Origin: Terrisporobacter petrolearius
GTDB lineage: Bacteria > Bacillota > Clostridia > Peptostreptococcales > Peptostreptococcaceae
Assembly: GCF_020748185.1 (NCBI RefSeq)
Contig: NZ_JAHZMO010000001.1
Coordinates: forward strand, 213,987-277,986
Direction of reading: 5' to 3'
Length of the DNA: 64,000 nucleotides
Part shown: piece after piece, positions 15,732 through 25,060 of the stretch
Position numbering within the stretch: position 1 is the stretch's first letter
Layout of the letters: the number at the start of each line of letters is the position of its first letter
Translations under genes and position numbers: made by a program
The notes under the pieces: generated by a model
The model's input: the letters and a program-made list of their open reading frames with translations, nothing else
Told to the model about the DNA's origin: nothing
Database searches by the model: none

Positions 15732-17633
15732 ATGGATTGTAATAGTTGTAAAATGTGTAAAAGTGCAGATGAAAGATTGGAAAGTTTTGTAGCAAGTAGG
15801 GAGTTTGATACAGCATTTCATAGAACAGAAACTCAAAAACAAAAATGTGGATTTGGTTTACAAGGAGTTTGTTGTAGACTCTGTTCAAATGGACCGTGTA
15901 GAATAACACCTAAATCACCAAAGGGTATCTGTGGAGCTGATGCAGATACAATAGTTGGTAGAAACTTTTTAAGAGCAGTTGCTTCAGGATCAGCATGTTA
16001 TATTCATGTAGTAGAAAATACAGCTTTAAATCTAAAACATGTGGGAGAAACAAAGGGGATAATCAAAAGTGAAAAAGCATTAAATCATTTAGCTGAAAAA
16101 TTGGGAATAGAAGCAAATGATAAATATGAAAAATGTATTAAAGTTGCCGATGCAGTTTTAAATGATTTATACAAACCTAGATTTACAAAAATGGAACTTG
16201 TTGAAAAAATAGGATATGGACCAAGAGTTGAAAAATGGAAAGAGTTAGGTATTATGCCTGGTGGAGCTAAGTCAGAAGTATTTGACGGAGTAGTAAAATC
16301 ATCAACTAATTTAAATTCAGATCCAGTAGACATGTTAATGAGTTGTTTGAGTCTTGGAATTTCAACAGGTCTTTATGGATTAACACTTACAAACCTTATT
16401 AATGACATAATGCTAGGTGACCCAGTTATAAGAATGGCACCAGTTGGATTTAGGGTAATAGACGAAGATTATATAAATATAATGATTACAGGTCACCAAC
16501 ATTCAACATTTACATCATTCCAAGAAAAATTAAAAGAGGCGGAAGTTGTTAAACTTGCAAAATCTGTGGGAGCAAAAGGATTTAGACTTGTAGGATGTAC
16601 ATGTGTAGGTCAAGATTTACAACTTAGAGGGGAACACTATCAAGAAATATTTGCAGGTCATGCTGGAAACAACTTTACAAGTGAAGCTGTATTATCAACA
16701 GGGGCAATAGATATGGTAGTTTCAGAATTTAACTGCACAATACCAGGGCTTGAACCTATAGCGGATAAATTAAAAGTTAAAATGATATGCCTCGATGATG
16801 TGGCTAAAAAGAAAAATGCAGAATATATTTACTTGGATAGAAATAAGTACGATGAAATAGATAGAAAATTGATAAATGAAGCATTAGAGTCTTATAAAAA
16901 TAGAAGAAGCGAAGTTAAAATAGATATACCAAAAGATCATGGATTTGAGCAATCTTTAACTGGTGTTAGTGAAAAGAACTTAAAAGAATTTTTAGGTGAT
17001 TCATGGAAACCATTAGTAGATTTAATAGCTAATGGAACGATTAAAGGTGTGGCAGCAATTGTTGGATGTTCAAATATGACTGCTGGTGGTCATGATATCA
17101 ATACAGTTGAGTTAACTAAAGAATTAATTAAGAGAGATATTATAGTATTGTCAGCAGGATGTTCAACAGGAGGACTTGAAAACGTAGGATTAATGTCACC
17201 AGGAGCAGAAGAATTGGCAGGAGAAAATTTAAAAGCTGTATGCAAACAACTTAATATACCGCCAGTATTAAACTTTGGGCCATGTTTAGCAATAGGTAGA
17301 CTTGAAATAGTTGCAACAGAGCTTGCTGCATACTTAGGAATAGATTTACCACAGTTACCACTTGTACTTTCAGCACCACAATGGTTAGAAGAACAAGCAC
17401 TTGCAGATGGAGCATTTGGCCTAGCATTAGGTCTTCCTCTACATTTAGCCCTTCCTCCATTTATAACAGGAAGTAAATTAGTGACAGAAGTTTTAACAGA
17501 GGGGTTAAAAGATATAACAGGAGGTCACGTAATAGTTAATCCAGACCCTAAATCAACTGCAGATCAGTTAGAAGAAATAATAATAGATAGAAGAGTAAAA
17601 CTTGGGTTAAAGGATGTGGAATCTTATGCATAG
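15732..17633 (+). CDS. cooS: Anaerobic Ni-Fe carbon monoxide dehydrogenase, catalytic subunit
   Basis: Catalyses CO + H2O to CO2 + 2 e- + 2 H+ on the Ni-4Fe-4S C-cluster of a cytoplasmic homodimer. Length is 633 aa, the usual size. Cys39 and Cys47 fit the inter-subunit D-cluster and Cys48, Cys51, Cys56 and Cys67 the B-cluster. C-cluster ligands are visible as the His in GHQHSTFTS (about 262), and cysteines in GCTCVGQDLQLRG, EFNCTIPGLEP, VGCSNMTAGGHD, SAGCSTGG and FGPCLAIGR. No acetyl-CoA synthase genes are present, so this is a monofunctional CODH. It overlaps the ferredoxin gene, and electrons probably pass to it and then to the FAD/NAD oxidoreductase. A GGGGGAG ribosome site precedes ATG 15732. 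Confidence 0.96.
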   Translation: MDCNSCKMCKSADERLESFVASREFDTAFHRTETQKQKCGFGLQGVCCRLCSNGPCRITPKSPKGICGADADTIVGRNFLRAVASGSACYIHVVENTALNLKHVGETKGIIKSEKALNHLAEKLGIEANDKYEKCIKVADAVLNDLYKPRFTKMELVEKIGYGPRVEKWKELGIMPGGAKSEVFDGVVKSSTNLNSDPVDMLMSCLSLGISTGLYGLTLTNLINDIMLGDPVIRMAPVGFRVIDEDYINIMITGHQHSTFTSFQEKLKEAEVVKLAKSVGAKGFRLVGCTCVGQDLQLRGEHYQEIFAGHAGNNFTSEAVLSTGAIDMVVSEFNCTIPGLEPIADKLKVKMICLDDVAKKKNAEYIYLDRNKYDEIDRKLINEALESYKNRRSEVKIDIPKDHGFEQSLTGVSEKNLKEFLGDSWKPLVDLIANGTIKGVAAIVGCSNMTAGGHDINTVELTKELIKRDIIVLSAGCSTGGLENVGLMSPGAEELAGENLKAVCKQLNIPPVLNFGPCLAIGRLEIVATELAAYLGIDLPQLPLVLSAPQWLEEQALADGAFGLALGLPLHLALPPFITGSKLVTEVLTEGLKDITGGHVIVNPDPKSTADQLEEIIIDRRVKLGLKDVESYA

Positions 17634-18081
17634 AATTTTAATTGATAAAGACTTATGTAAAGGTTGTAAAAGTTGTGTTCTAGCTTGTATGTTAAGAAAT
17701 AGTAATGCTGAAGACATATACACATTAGATTTAGATAGTATAGATACTGAAAGTAAAAATCATATAGAAATGGACAGAAATAATCAACCAGTACCTATAT
17801 TTTGTAGACATTGTGATGAGCCGGAGTGTGTAATGACTTGCATGAGTGGGGCTATGAGTAAAGACGAAGAGAGCGGAATAGTTTCATATGATGAGAATAA
17901 ATGTGGGTCTTGTTATATGTGTGTAATGTCATGTCCTTATGGTTTATTAAAAGTAGACGATAGAAGTAAACAAAAAATATTAAAATGTGATTTATGTAAA
18001 AATGAAGAAATTCCTAAGTGTGTAGCTATGTGTCCTACAGGAGCAATAAAGCTACAAAAGGAGGATGCTTATGCTAGATAA
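17626..18081 (+). CDS. cooF: CooF-like polyferredoxin, electron carrier for CODH
   Basis: Iron-sulfur protein of 151 aa. Start chosen at ATG 17626, inside the end of cooS (8-base overlap), because AAAGGA lies about 11 bases upstream; ATG 17614 is an alternative. Four cysteine clusters are visible: CKGCKSCVLAC, CRHCDEPECVMTC, CGSCYMCVMSCPYG and CDLCKNEEIPKCVAMCP. This is the pattern of HycB/CooF-type proteins carrying four 4Fe-4S clusters. It should take electrons from CooS and hand them to the flavoprotein encoded next. Confidence 0.92.
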   Translation: MHRILIDKDLCKGCKSCVLACMLRNSNAEDIYTLDLDSIDTESKNHIEMDRNNQPVPIFCRHCDEPECVMTCMSGAMSKDEESGIVSYDENKCGSCYMCVMSCPYGLLKVDDRSKQKILKCDLCKNEEIPKCVAMCPTGAIKLQKEDAYAR

Positions 18082-19369
18082 ATTATTTAATAAATTGTCA
18101 TCTAATAAAGAAAAAAATTATATTGAAATAAAAAGTACTCCAAATAATTATGTAATTATAGGAGCAAGTGCAGCAGGAATAAATGCAGCAAAAACTTTAA
18201 GACAACTAGATCAAAAGTCAAGCATTACACTCATATCAAAAGATGAAAAAATATATTCTCGTTGTATGTTACATCATGTGATATCAGGACATAGAAGTGT
18301 GGAAAGTATTAATTTTGTAGATATGAATTTTATGGAAAAAAATAATATAAAGTGGATAAAAAATACTGAAGCAAAAAGTATTGACACTAAAAATAAAATA
18401 GTAAATTTAGAGCTTGAAAATATAAGTTATGATAAATTATTAATAGCAACGGGAGCAAAATCTTTTGTGCCACCAATAAAAAATGCAAAAGAAGGAAATA
18501 ACATATATTCCCTTAGAGATTTTGAAGATGTAATTTATATAAAAGAAAAAATCAAGGATAGTAAAAAAGTTGCAATAATAGGTGCAGGTCTTATAGGTAT
18601 AGATATATTGACATCACTTTTAGATAAGGGAAATTTAGACGTATCTTTAATTTATCCAAATGAGTATATATTAGATTTACAACTTGATAAATATTCAGCT
18701 AAAGTATATGAAAGTAAATTTATAGACCTTGGTGCAAAATTATATTCTTCTTCACCAGTAAATCAAATTCTATTAGATGAAAATAAGAATGTTAAAGGTG
18801 TTGAATTGGGAGATAATAGTATAGTTGAATGCGATTTATTAATAATTGCTACTGGTGTTAGACCTAATACAGAAATTGTTGCTAATACTAATATAGAAGA
18901 CAACAGAGGAATAGTTATAAATGACAAATGTGAAACTACAGTAAAAGATGTATATGCGGCAGGAGATGTGGTTGGCAAAAATGCTATTTGGCCACTAGCT
19001 GTAAAGCAAGGAATTGTAGCAGCTTACAATATGGCTGGAGTTGAAAAAATTATAGACGATGAATTTACCTTTAAAAATAGTATGAACTTTGTAGGGATAC
19101 CAACAGTTTCTTTAGGAATAGTTATACCACCAAATGACACTTACGACGTAATTACTAGATGTGATAAGGATGGATATAAAAAGTTTGTTATAAAAGATAA
19201 TGTAATAACAGGATTTGTTGCCCAAGGAGACATTTCATATACTGGACCTATTACTTATCTAATAAAACATAAGGTTGAAATACCTAACTTAAGAGAGAGG
19301 GTATTTGATATTGGATATGCAGACTTCTATTCTCTGAAGGAAAATGGAGAGTTTGAGTATAATATTTAA
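18071..19369 (+). CDS. FAD/NAD(P)-dependent oxidoreductase of the CODH operon
   Basis: Protein of 432 aa; ATG 18071 is preferred over 18065 because AAAAGGAGG ends 6 bases before it. It overlaps the ferredoxin gene by 11 bases. Two Rossmann folds are visible: FAD-binding VIIGASAAGINAAKTL (about residues 24-39) and NAD-binding VAIIGAGLIGIDILTSL (about 165-181), plus the ATG motif LIIATGVRPN and the FAD signature VYAAGDVVG (about 295-303). CODH-ferredoxin-flavoprotein operons occur in clostridia and are thought to couple CO oxidation to NAD(P)+ reduction. The position of a redox-active Cys (RCMLHH, about residue 60) resembles NADH oxidase/rubredoxin reductase relatives. Confidence 0.9.
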   Translation: MLDKLFNKLSSNKEKNYIEIKSTPNNYVIIGASAAGINAAKTLRQLDQKSSITLISKDEKIYSRCMLHHVISGHRSVESINFVDMNFMEKNNIKWIKNTEAKSIDTKNKIVNLELENISYDKLLIATGAKSFVPPIKNAKEGNNIYSLRDFEDVIYIKEKIKDSKKVAIIGAGLIGIDILTSLLDKGNLDVSLIYPNEYILDLQLDKYSAKVYESKFIDLGAKLYSSSPVNQILLDENKNVKGVELGDNSIVECDLLIIATGVRPNTEIVANTNIEDNRGIVINDKCETTVKDVYAAGDVVGKNAIWPLAVKQGIVAAYNMAGVEKIIDDEFTFKNSMNFVGIPTVSLGIVIPPNDTYDVITRCDKDGYKKFVIKDNVITGFVAQGDISYTGPITYLIKHKVEIPNLRERVFDIGYADFYSLKENGEFEYNI

Positions 19370-19422
19370 AAAATTTTATATAAACTTTAAATAAATTTCT
19401 TATTATCTTTTTAAGAATTGTA

Positions 19423-19466
19423 AAATGCCAGAAAGTCTTATTTTTTAGGTACTTCTGGCATTTTTA
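19423..19466 (+). terminator. Intrinsic terminator of the cooS operon
   Basis: Stem AAATGCCAGAA (19423-19433) with TTCTGGCATTT (19453-19463) and T-run. Confidence 0.85.
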
Positions 19467-19581
19467 CTATTGTTAAGTACTACACATATATTCAAGATAA
19501 TTATTAAAAAAAGTTCATATAAGTTACAATAAATTGTTTAAGTTAATCATGTATTTTGGTATAATTTCTTTCCTTATCGTT

Positions 19582-19610
19582 TTGACAATACAATCATAAA
19601 GGGGTATAAT
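19582..19610 (+). promoter_or_regulatory. Consensus sigma-A promoter of the polytopic membrane protein gene
   Basis: TTGACA (19582-19587), 17-bp spacer, TATAAT (19605-19610): a perfect match to consensus. ATCGTT (19576-19581) and AACGAT (19624-19629) flank it as an inverted repeat, so a repressor site is possible. Such a strong promoter is unusual for a hydrophobic protein unless repressed. Confidence 0.85.
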
Positions 19611-19648
19611 TTTAGTTCAAAATAACGATTAAAAAAGAGGTGTATCCT

Positions 19649-20983
19649 GTGAAAAATCTATCTGTTGCATTAGGAGAGGCATTAGCTGAAGGAGCGGTAA
19701 TAATACCAAATGTAATTTTTGCGGGCTTAATTTATCAGCATAATGGTAATTATCAGTTCTTACTTCCATTTGTCTTGTTATATTCTTTTGAAAAAGCAGG
19801 TGTATTTGCTATACAAGGATTTGGAACTGTTAAGAATCCTTATAAAATTTTGGAATGTTGTTTATTGACAGCCATTACTGGGATCATACTTTGTATATTT
19901 GGTACTTATTATCATTATCTATGGGAAATAGGTGCGATTCTAGTAGGTATTGGCTTGTCTAACTATACTGCTTTATTTAGGACAATAAGAGATATATTAA
20001 AAAACGCAGGAAATTGGAACTATGAAAATACATTGATGAAAGGTTACTTTATTTTGGCAGTTATCATGGGACTTTCAATATTTCTTCGCCATATATCAAT
20101 AAATATAGTTTTCATTGTATTTCTTGTCATTTTACTTAATATTCTTATTTTCATTCATAAACTTGGTAGTAATTCTGAAATGAAGTTTCAGCCACTTTTC
20201 GAAAAACAAAACTATGCATGGCTGAACTTTTTACCTGCTTTAGGTATGCTGATATTTACTTTTTTTACAAGAACACTAAAGCAGACATCAGATATAAGAT
20301 ATATTCTATATGTAGGACTTGGTTTTTGCATACTTATATTAATAGGCGCATTTTTAAAAAAATTATCCTTTCATCTCCATTCAATACAAACTTTGTGGTT
20401 TGGTGCTGTAAGAAATTTTTTAATTATATATAGCTTGATATATTTTATAGCTATTGATAAAAGTTATATGGTTGGCTTTTCTTATGCAATGATAGCCATA
20501 GGTATTATGTTATCTATTATAATAAAAAGAAAAATAAAATTACTCTCTTTAAAGATAAATCCTGAAATTATTTGTATATTGGCAAGTATGATAAGCCTTA
20601 CGCTACTTTTTTCTTCATACACTTATCTGCTTGGTATCATGTTTTGCTGTGCTTTTGTTGCTACTGGTAACAGTTTGGTTTTGCAAAAATTTATAAAAGA
20701 TAATACATTTCCAATATTAGAAAGAAGAATTATTCGTTCAAAGTTTTACGGACTTGGCGCTATTATCCAACAAGCTATATTGCTGTCTATATTGATAGTA
20801 GTTTCTTGGATAAAAAATCAAAATGGAAGTATTGCTTTGCGTGCTTATGCCCTTTCAAATGGTACAATGGCATTACAAAGCACTTTTTTATATGTGAAAA
20901 TAATTTGTATATTGTTTATTATTTTAAGTGGCATGTATTTAATGTACTATACTAGGAAAAAGTTAGGGGATTTCAAAAAATAA
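19649..20983 (+). CDS. Polytopic membrane protein, unknown function
   Basis: GTG 19649 is preferred, six bases after AGAGGTG; the in-frame GTG at 19640 overlaps the ribosome site. The 444-aa protein has about 11-12 hydrophobic segments and short loops, with an MFS-like or flippase-like appearance, but I recognise no transporter signature. Notable stretches are LSVALGEALAEGAVI at the N-terminus and ERRIIRSKFYGLGAI (about 360). Codons such as CGC, CGT, CTT and GGC are more frequent than in the neighbours, suggesting acquisition from elsewhere. It is monocistronic behind a consensus promoter. Confidence 0.75.
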   Translation: MKNLSVALGEALAEGAVIIPNVIFAGLIYQHNGNYQFLLPFVLLYSFEKAGVFAIQGFGTVKNPYKILECCLLTAITGIILCIFGTYYHYLWEIGAILVGIGLSNYTALFRTIRDILKNAGNWNYENTLMKGYFILAVIMGLSIFLRHISINIVFIVFLVILLNILIFIHKLGSNSEMKFQPLFEKQNYAWLNFLPALGMLIFTFFTRTLKQTSDIRYILYVGLGFCILILIGAFLKKLSFHLHSIQTLWFGAVRNFLIIYSLIYFIAIDKSYMVGFSYAMIAIGIMLSIIIKRKIKLLSLKINPEIICILASMISLTLLFSSYTYLLGIMFCCAFVATGNSLVLQKFIKDNTFPILERRIIRSKFYGLGAIIQQAILLSILIVVSWIKNQNGSIALRAYALSNGTMALQSTFLYVKIICILFIILSGMYLMYYTRKKLGDFKK

Positions 20984-21265
20984 ATATTATATAGTAAGAG
21001 TAATATGTATTTTTTAGTATGTATTGTTTGCTTATGGGATTTGTCCCCAAAAGAACTTGATTTACTTTTTAAAAATTAGGACCATATTACATATACTAGC
21101 CATGGACTAGAATCCTTCGAATATAATTAGAAGTGCATTATCACTCATCAAAGAGGGAGATATCAATGATAAAATAATATACAATATAAAATATAATTGA
21201 TTAAAAAAAAGATATAGTTTAAACTTAATTACTATAACAAGAAATTATTAAGGATGTTAAAGTAA
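20984..21265. other. Intergenic stretch of 282 bases, no gene seen
   Basis: No convincing terminator, RNA or open frame was found. The middle part (about 21030-21170) is less AT-rich than typical spacers and could be the decayed remnant of a gene that belonged with the upstream membrane protein, but no frame is recognisable. Confidence 0.4.
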
Positions 21266-23023
21266 ATGGGAAATATTTTCAAAATGAGAAAAAGTATTAC
21301 GTTAAAATTATTTTTGCTTCTATTTATGCTTATATTATTAATATCATTTGCTATTTCCTTTTGGGAAGTGAAAAATACTAATAAAATAGTAGATAAAGAA
21401 ATGAAAGTAATGAGGGAGCAAGTTTTAGATGAAGTAGCAAATAATATATCTATTTTGTTATCTAATGTTGAAATCATGGGAGATAATATTGTAGTTGATA
21501 GTAATTTAATGGAAATATTGGCGACTTCATATAAAGATATTTCTTCCAATAAGAATCTGGAAAAAAATATGAATTCTTATGTGGAAGGATTATTAAATGA
21601 TGTAGTGTGGGAGTATGGAAGATACAATATGAAGCCAGAGCTATATATAGTAGGTAATAATGGATATACATACAGCACATACTCAAAAAATAAATATTAT
21701 TTAAAAAATATAAAAGAGGAACCATGGTATGAAGAAATTGTAAAGGCAGATGGAGATACTGTTTTAATTAACACATATAAAGACGAAAATGGTATTGGCC
21801 CTTATAAAAATATTTTTAAAATGGGAAGGTTAATTAAGGATATTATAACTAATGAAACTCTGGGAATTTTAATAATGGATATAAGTGAAACTATGCTGTA
21901 TGACAGATATTCAAAAATAATAGATTCAGGTTCTGATATTTATATAACAGATTCAAGCGGAAAAATTATATCGAGTAAAGATAAAAGAGACATTGGTAAA
22001 AACTATGAAATTATATCAAATAATAATGGGGATATTGAGGGGTATATGAAAAGTAACACCAAAATTATTTCTAAAATTGAAGAATATAATTGGAAAATAA
22101 TACAAGATATCCCCAGTGATATTAGTATGAAAATATCAAACCAAATTGTATCCATAACAACTCTTATAATAATATTAGTAAGTTTTATAGCTTTGATAAT
22201 AACATATAAACTTTCAAAGTGGATTACAAAGCCTATTATACAAACAAAAGATAAAATGCAAGAAGTAACTGATGGAAATTTGAAGTCACACATTATTGTT
22301 AATAGAGATGATGAAATAGGAGACTTGCAAGAATCATTTAATAGTATGGTAAATCAACTTAGTGCATCTATAGATAATATAAAAGAGTCCGAAAAACAAA
22401 AGCGTGTAGCAGAGCTAAGTTTTTTACAAGCTCAAATAAATCCGCATTTTTTATACAATACCTTAAGTGGAATTAGATTTTTAATATCTATGGAAAAAAA
22501 TGAAGAAGCTGAAGAAATGTTGTATAGATTTACAAAGTTGCTTAGATCTATACTACCAAAAGCAAGTGAAATGATTACTCTAAGCGAAGAGATCGAAAAT
22601 ATAAAAAACTATGGTGAATTACAACAAATGAGATATCCAAATTCTTTTACAATCGAATATGATATTGATGAAAAAATATTAGATTTTAAAGTTCCTTCGT
22701 TTGTATTACAGCCCATATTAGAAAATGCAATATTATATAGTATGGAAAAGGAAAATAATTTTGGAAATATAAAAATTACTGCTTTTGAGAAAGATGAATA
22801 TATTAAAATAATAATTGAAGACAACGGAATAGGCATGTCAAAAGATAAATTGACCAATGTATTAAATAAAGGAGCAAGTATAAATTCTATTGGTGTTACT
22901 AATGTACATGAAAGAATCCAATTAAATTACGGAGTAAGATATGGATTAAAAATAGAGAGTATAGAAGGTAAAGGCACAAAAGTTATATTTAGGTTACCAA
23001 ATTTAAGGGAGGATATATGCTAA
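21266..23023 (+). CDS. Membrane sensor histidine kinase, YesM/LytS type
   Basis: Protein of 585 aa. Transmembrane segment 1 is at about residues 12-33. A large external region of about 255 residues reads as a Cache/PAS-like sensor (for example TVLINTYKDENGIGPYKN and SGSDIYITDSSGKIISSKD). Transmembrane segment 2 is at about 293-315, followed by HAMP (about 316-370). The His_kinase domain carries the phosphorylation motif QAQINPHFLYNTLSGIRF and the HATPase domain has the N-box LQPILENAILYS and G-box EDNGIGMSK. It overlaps the response regulator gene by 7 bases. These kinases sense external small molecules, often sugars with a binding protein; a BMP-family protein is encoded two genes on. Confidence 0.92.
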   Translation: MGNIFKMRKSITLKLFLLLFMLILLISFAISFWEVKNTNKIVDKEMKVMREQVLDEVANNISILLSNVEIMGDNIVVDSNLMEILATSYKDISSNKNLEKNMNSYVEGLLNDVVWEYGRYNMKPELYIVGNNGYTYSTYSKNKYYLKNIKEEPWYEEIVKADGDTVLINTYKDENGIGPYKNIFKMGRLIKDIITNETLGILIMDISETMLYDRYSKIIDSGSDIYITDSSGKIISSKDKRDIGKNYEIISNNNGDIEGYMKSNTKIISKIEEYNWKIIQDIPSDISMKISNQIVSITTLIIILVSFIALIITYKLSKWITKPIIQTKDKMQEVTDGNLKSHIIVNRDDEIGDLQESFNSMVNQLSASIDNIKESEKQKRVAELSFLQAQINPHFLYNTLSGIRFLISMEKNEEAEEMLYRFTKLLRSILPKASEMITLSEEIENIKNYGELQQMRYPNSFTIEYDIDEKILDFKVPSFVLQPILENAILYSMEKENNFGNIKITAFEKDEYIKIIIEDNGIGMSKDKLTNVLNKGASINSIGVTNVHERIQLNYGVRYGLKIESIEGKGTKVIFRLPNLREDIC

Positions 23024-23769
23024 ATATTTTAGTAGTTGAAGATGAAGCACCAATAAGGGATTGGATAGTATATAATATTTCAAAAATTTCAGATGATTAT
23101 AAAGTATTAGGCAGTGCCAATAATGGAAAAGAAGGATTTGAATTGGCCAAAAGCTTAAGTCCAGAAGTAATAATAAGTGATATAAAAATGCCATTGATGG
23201 ATGGAATTGAGCTTACAAAAAAAGTAAAAGAAATAATGCCAAATGTTTACGTAGTATTATTAAGTAATTATGCAGAATTTGATTATGCAAAGCAGGCTAT
23301 AAGTTATGGTGTATTTGAATATTTAATTAAATCAGATATAAGACCAGTAGAATTAAAAGAAGTATTTTCTAAAATTGAAGAGGATATGATTGCTAAAAAA
23401 GAACTAATTATTAATAAGGAAAATGAAAGCGAAGAAGTGAATAAGGATGAAAATAAGTATTCCAAATCAATAACAATGGCACTTAAATATATTGACTCTA
23501 ATTATAAAGAACCTATTTGTCTAGCAGATATATCTAAAAATGTATTTTTATCACATGAGTATTTTTCAAGATTATTCAAAGAAGAAGTGGGAGAAAATTT
23601 TTCAACATACCTTACAAACTATAGATTAAATAAAGCAGAGTATCTTTTGAAAAATAGCGATATGAAGGTGGGAGAAATAGCCTTGGAGGTTGGATATCAA
23701 AATCCAAGCTATTTTTCTAAGACATATAAAAAATACAAAGGCATATCTCCTGATGACGATAGGTATTAA
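23017..23769 (+). CDS. AraC-type response regulator, YesN type
   Basis: Protein of 250 aa. The N-terminal receiver domain has VVEDEAPIRDW (acidic pocket, about residues 6-16), phospho-acceptor Asp in IISDIKMPLMDG (about 54-65) and the LLSNYAEFDYAKQAI segment with the conserved switch residues. After a short linker, residues about 150-250 form an AraC helix-turn-helix domain, including LADISKNVFLSHEYFSRLFKEEVG and the second helix-turn-helix VGEIALEVGYQNPSYFSKTYKKYKG (each shown here in part). It is the partner of the overlapping kinase. Targets could include the nucleoside operon whose promoter region lies 1.1 kb downstream and is full of dyads. Confidence 0.93.
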   Translation: MLNILVVEDEAPIRDWIVYNISKISDDYKVLGSANNGKEGFELAKSLSPEVIISDIKMPLMDGIELTKKVKEIMPNVYVVLLSNYAEFDYAKQAISYGVFEYLIKSDIRPVELKEVFSKIEEDMIAKKELIINKENESEEVNKDENKYSKSITMALKYIDSNYKEPICLADISKNVFLSHEYFSRLFKEEVGENFSTYLTNYRLNKAEYLLKNSDMKVGEIALEVGYQNPSYFSKTYKKYKGISPDDDRY

Positions 23770-23780
23770 GGTAAGTATAA

Positions 23781-24839
23781 ATGAATAAAACTAAGATTAA
23801 AACAATTCTAATATTATTTATAGTAATGTTATTTATGATTTTTTTAGTAGATAGTAATAAAAAAAATTTACTTAATAATGAAGAAGAGAAAAAAATATTT
23901 AAGATAGGTATTATATTTAATCAAACAGGACTTGGGGACAAGTCTTTTAATGATTTATGTTACGAAGGTATGTTACAAGCTCAAGAAAAGTTAGGAATAG
24001 AATTTGATTATATACATGTGAAAAATAATGAGGATTATGATGACGCATATTTAAATTATGCCAAAGATGATAAATATGATTTGATAATAGGATTAGGAGA
24101 AGAACAAGAAGATGCTATTAAAAAAATAGCAAAAGAATACCCAAAGCAAAGATTTACTATTATAGACTCTAAATTAAGTTTGCCTAATGTTAGCTCAATA
24201 TACACGAAGTGGAATGAGCAAACATTTTTAAATGGTGTCTTAGCAGGATTATGTACAACTGAGTCAAAGCTAGAAAATGATAGCGTAGGTGTAATTTTAG
24301 GAAAAAACTTAAGTTATTTGGAAGAAGGTGCTATTGGATTTGAAGCTGGAGTGAAATATATTAACCCAAATATAAATGTAATAAAGGCCACTGTAGGTGA
24401 TTTTGATAATCCAGCAAAAGCAAAAGAAATTGGTCTTTTAATGTATAAAAAAGGTGTGAATTATATTCAGCAATTGGCAGGTCAATCAGGATTTGGAGTA
24501 TTTGCTGCAGCGAAAGAAATGAATAAATATGTTTTTGGTGTGGATTCGAATCAAAACGTATACGAGCCAGATTACATAGTTTCAACAGCAACTAGGTATG
24601 CCGATATGATCATATATAATGAGATTGAGTCTTTAGTAAATGATAAGTGGATGGCAGGTGTAAAAGAGTTAGGGCTAGAAGATGATGTTATAGGATATGA
24701 AAGAGAAGGTTCTAATGTCAAAATTACTTCTAACATAATTAAAAAAGTAGAAGAAATAAAAAAACTAATTATTGATGGGAAAATTATAATACCATCTACC
24801 AAAGATGAACTAGATGAATACTTAAATAATAAAAAATAA
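23781..24839 (+). CDS. BMP-family substrate-binding protein, membrane-anchored
   Basis: Protein of 352 aa. One hydrophobic N-terminal segment (about residues 7-23) without a lipobox cysteine indicates a signal anchor rather than a lipoprotein. The rest is a basic membrane protein (BMP/PnrA/Med-like) periplasmic-binding fold: FKIGIIFNQTGLGDKSFNDL (about 40-59), DLIIGLGEEQEDAI, GVLAGLCTTES and FGVDSNQNVYEPDYIVST. BMP proteins typically bind purine nucleosides for an ABC importer. No ABC permease or ATPase is nearby; instead it follows a two-component system by 11 bases and precedes nucleoside salvage genes, so a sensory role is plausible. A terminator overlaps its stop. Confidence 0.88.
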   Translation: MNKTKIKTILILFIVMLFMIFLVDSNKKNLLNNEEEKKIFKIGIIFNQTGLGDKSFNDLCYEGMLQAQEKLGIEFDYIHVKNNEDYDDAYLNYAKDDKYDLIIGLGEEQEDAIKKIAKEYPKQRFTIIDSKLSLPNVSSIYTKWNEQTFLNGVLAGLCTTESKLENDSVGVILGKNLSYLEEGAIGFEAGVKYINPNINVIKATVGDFDNPAKAKEIGLLMYKKGVNYIQQLAGQSGFGVFAAAKEMNKYVFGVDSNQNVYEPDYIVSTATRYADMIIYNEIESLVNDKWMAGVKELGLEDDVIGYEREGSNVKITSNIIKKVEEIKKLIIDGKIIIPSTKDELDEYLNNKK

Positions 24840-24868
24840 CTCACATTTATGGTGGGTTATTTTTTATT
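24835..24868 (+). terminator. Intrinsic terminator after the BMP-family gene
   Basis: AATAACTCAC (24835-24844) pairs with GTGGGTTATT (24852-24861), one G-U pair, followed by T-run. Confidence 0.8.
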
Positions 24869-24874
24869 GTGTGT

Positions 24875-25007
24875 CAATATTTTTATAAAATGTCAAAAAT
24901 ATTGCATATTAGTATTCATTTAGAGATGTATCTACCAAAATACATCAATATTGTTATAACAAACCTCAATATAATTTATGTAAAGAAAATGTTTTCCTTT
25001 GTATAAT
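24875..25007 (+). promoter_or_regulatory. Nucleoside operon promoter region with four dyads
   Basis: Dyads seen in order: CAATATTTTT-N10-AAAAATATTG (24875-24904); GATGTAT-N8-ATACATC (24925-24946); the 12-bp palindrome TTGTTATAACAA (24951-24962); and GAAAATGTTTTC (24985-24996), which resembles a catabolite-responsive element core. The -10 is TATAAT (25002-25007); no good -35 is found 16-18 bases upstream, so an activator may be needed. The AraC-type regulator encoded upstream is a candidate. Confidence 0.55.
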
Positions 25008-25060
25008 AAAATTATAGAAAATGTAGTGAGATAATTTTAACACATAAGGGGGAAAAACCA

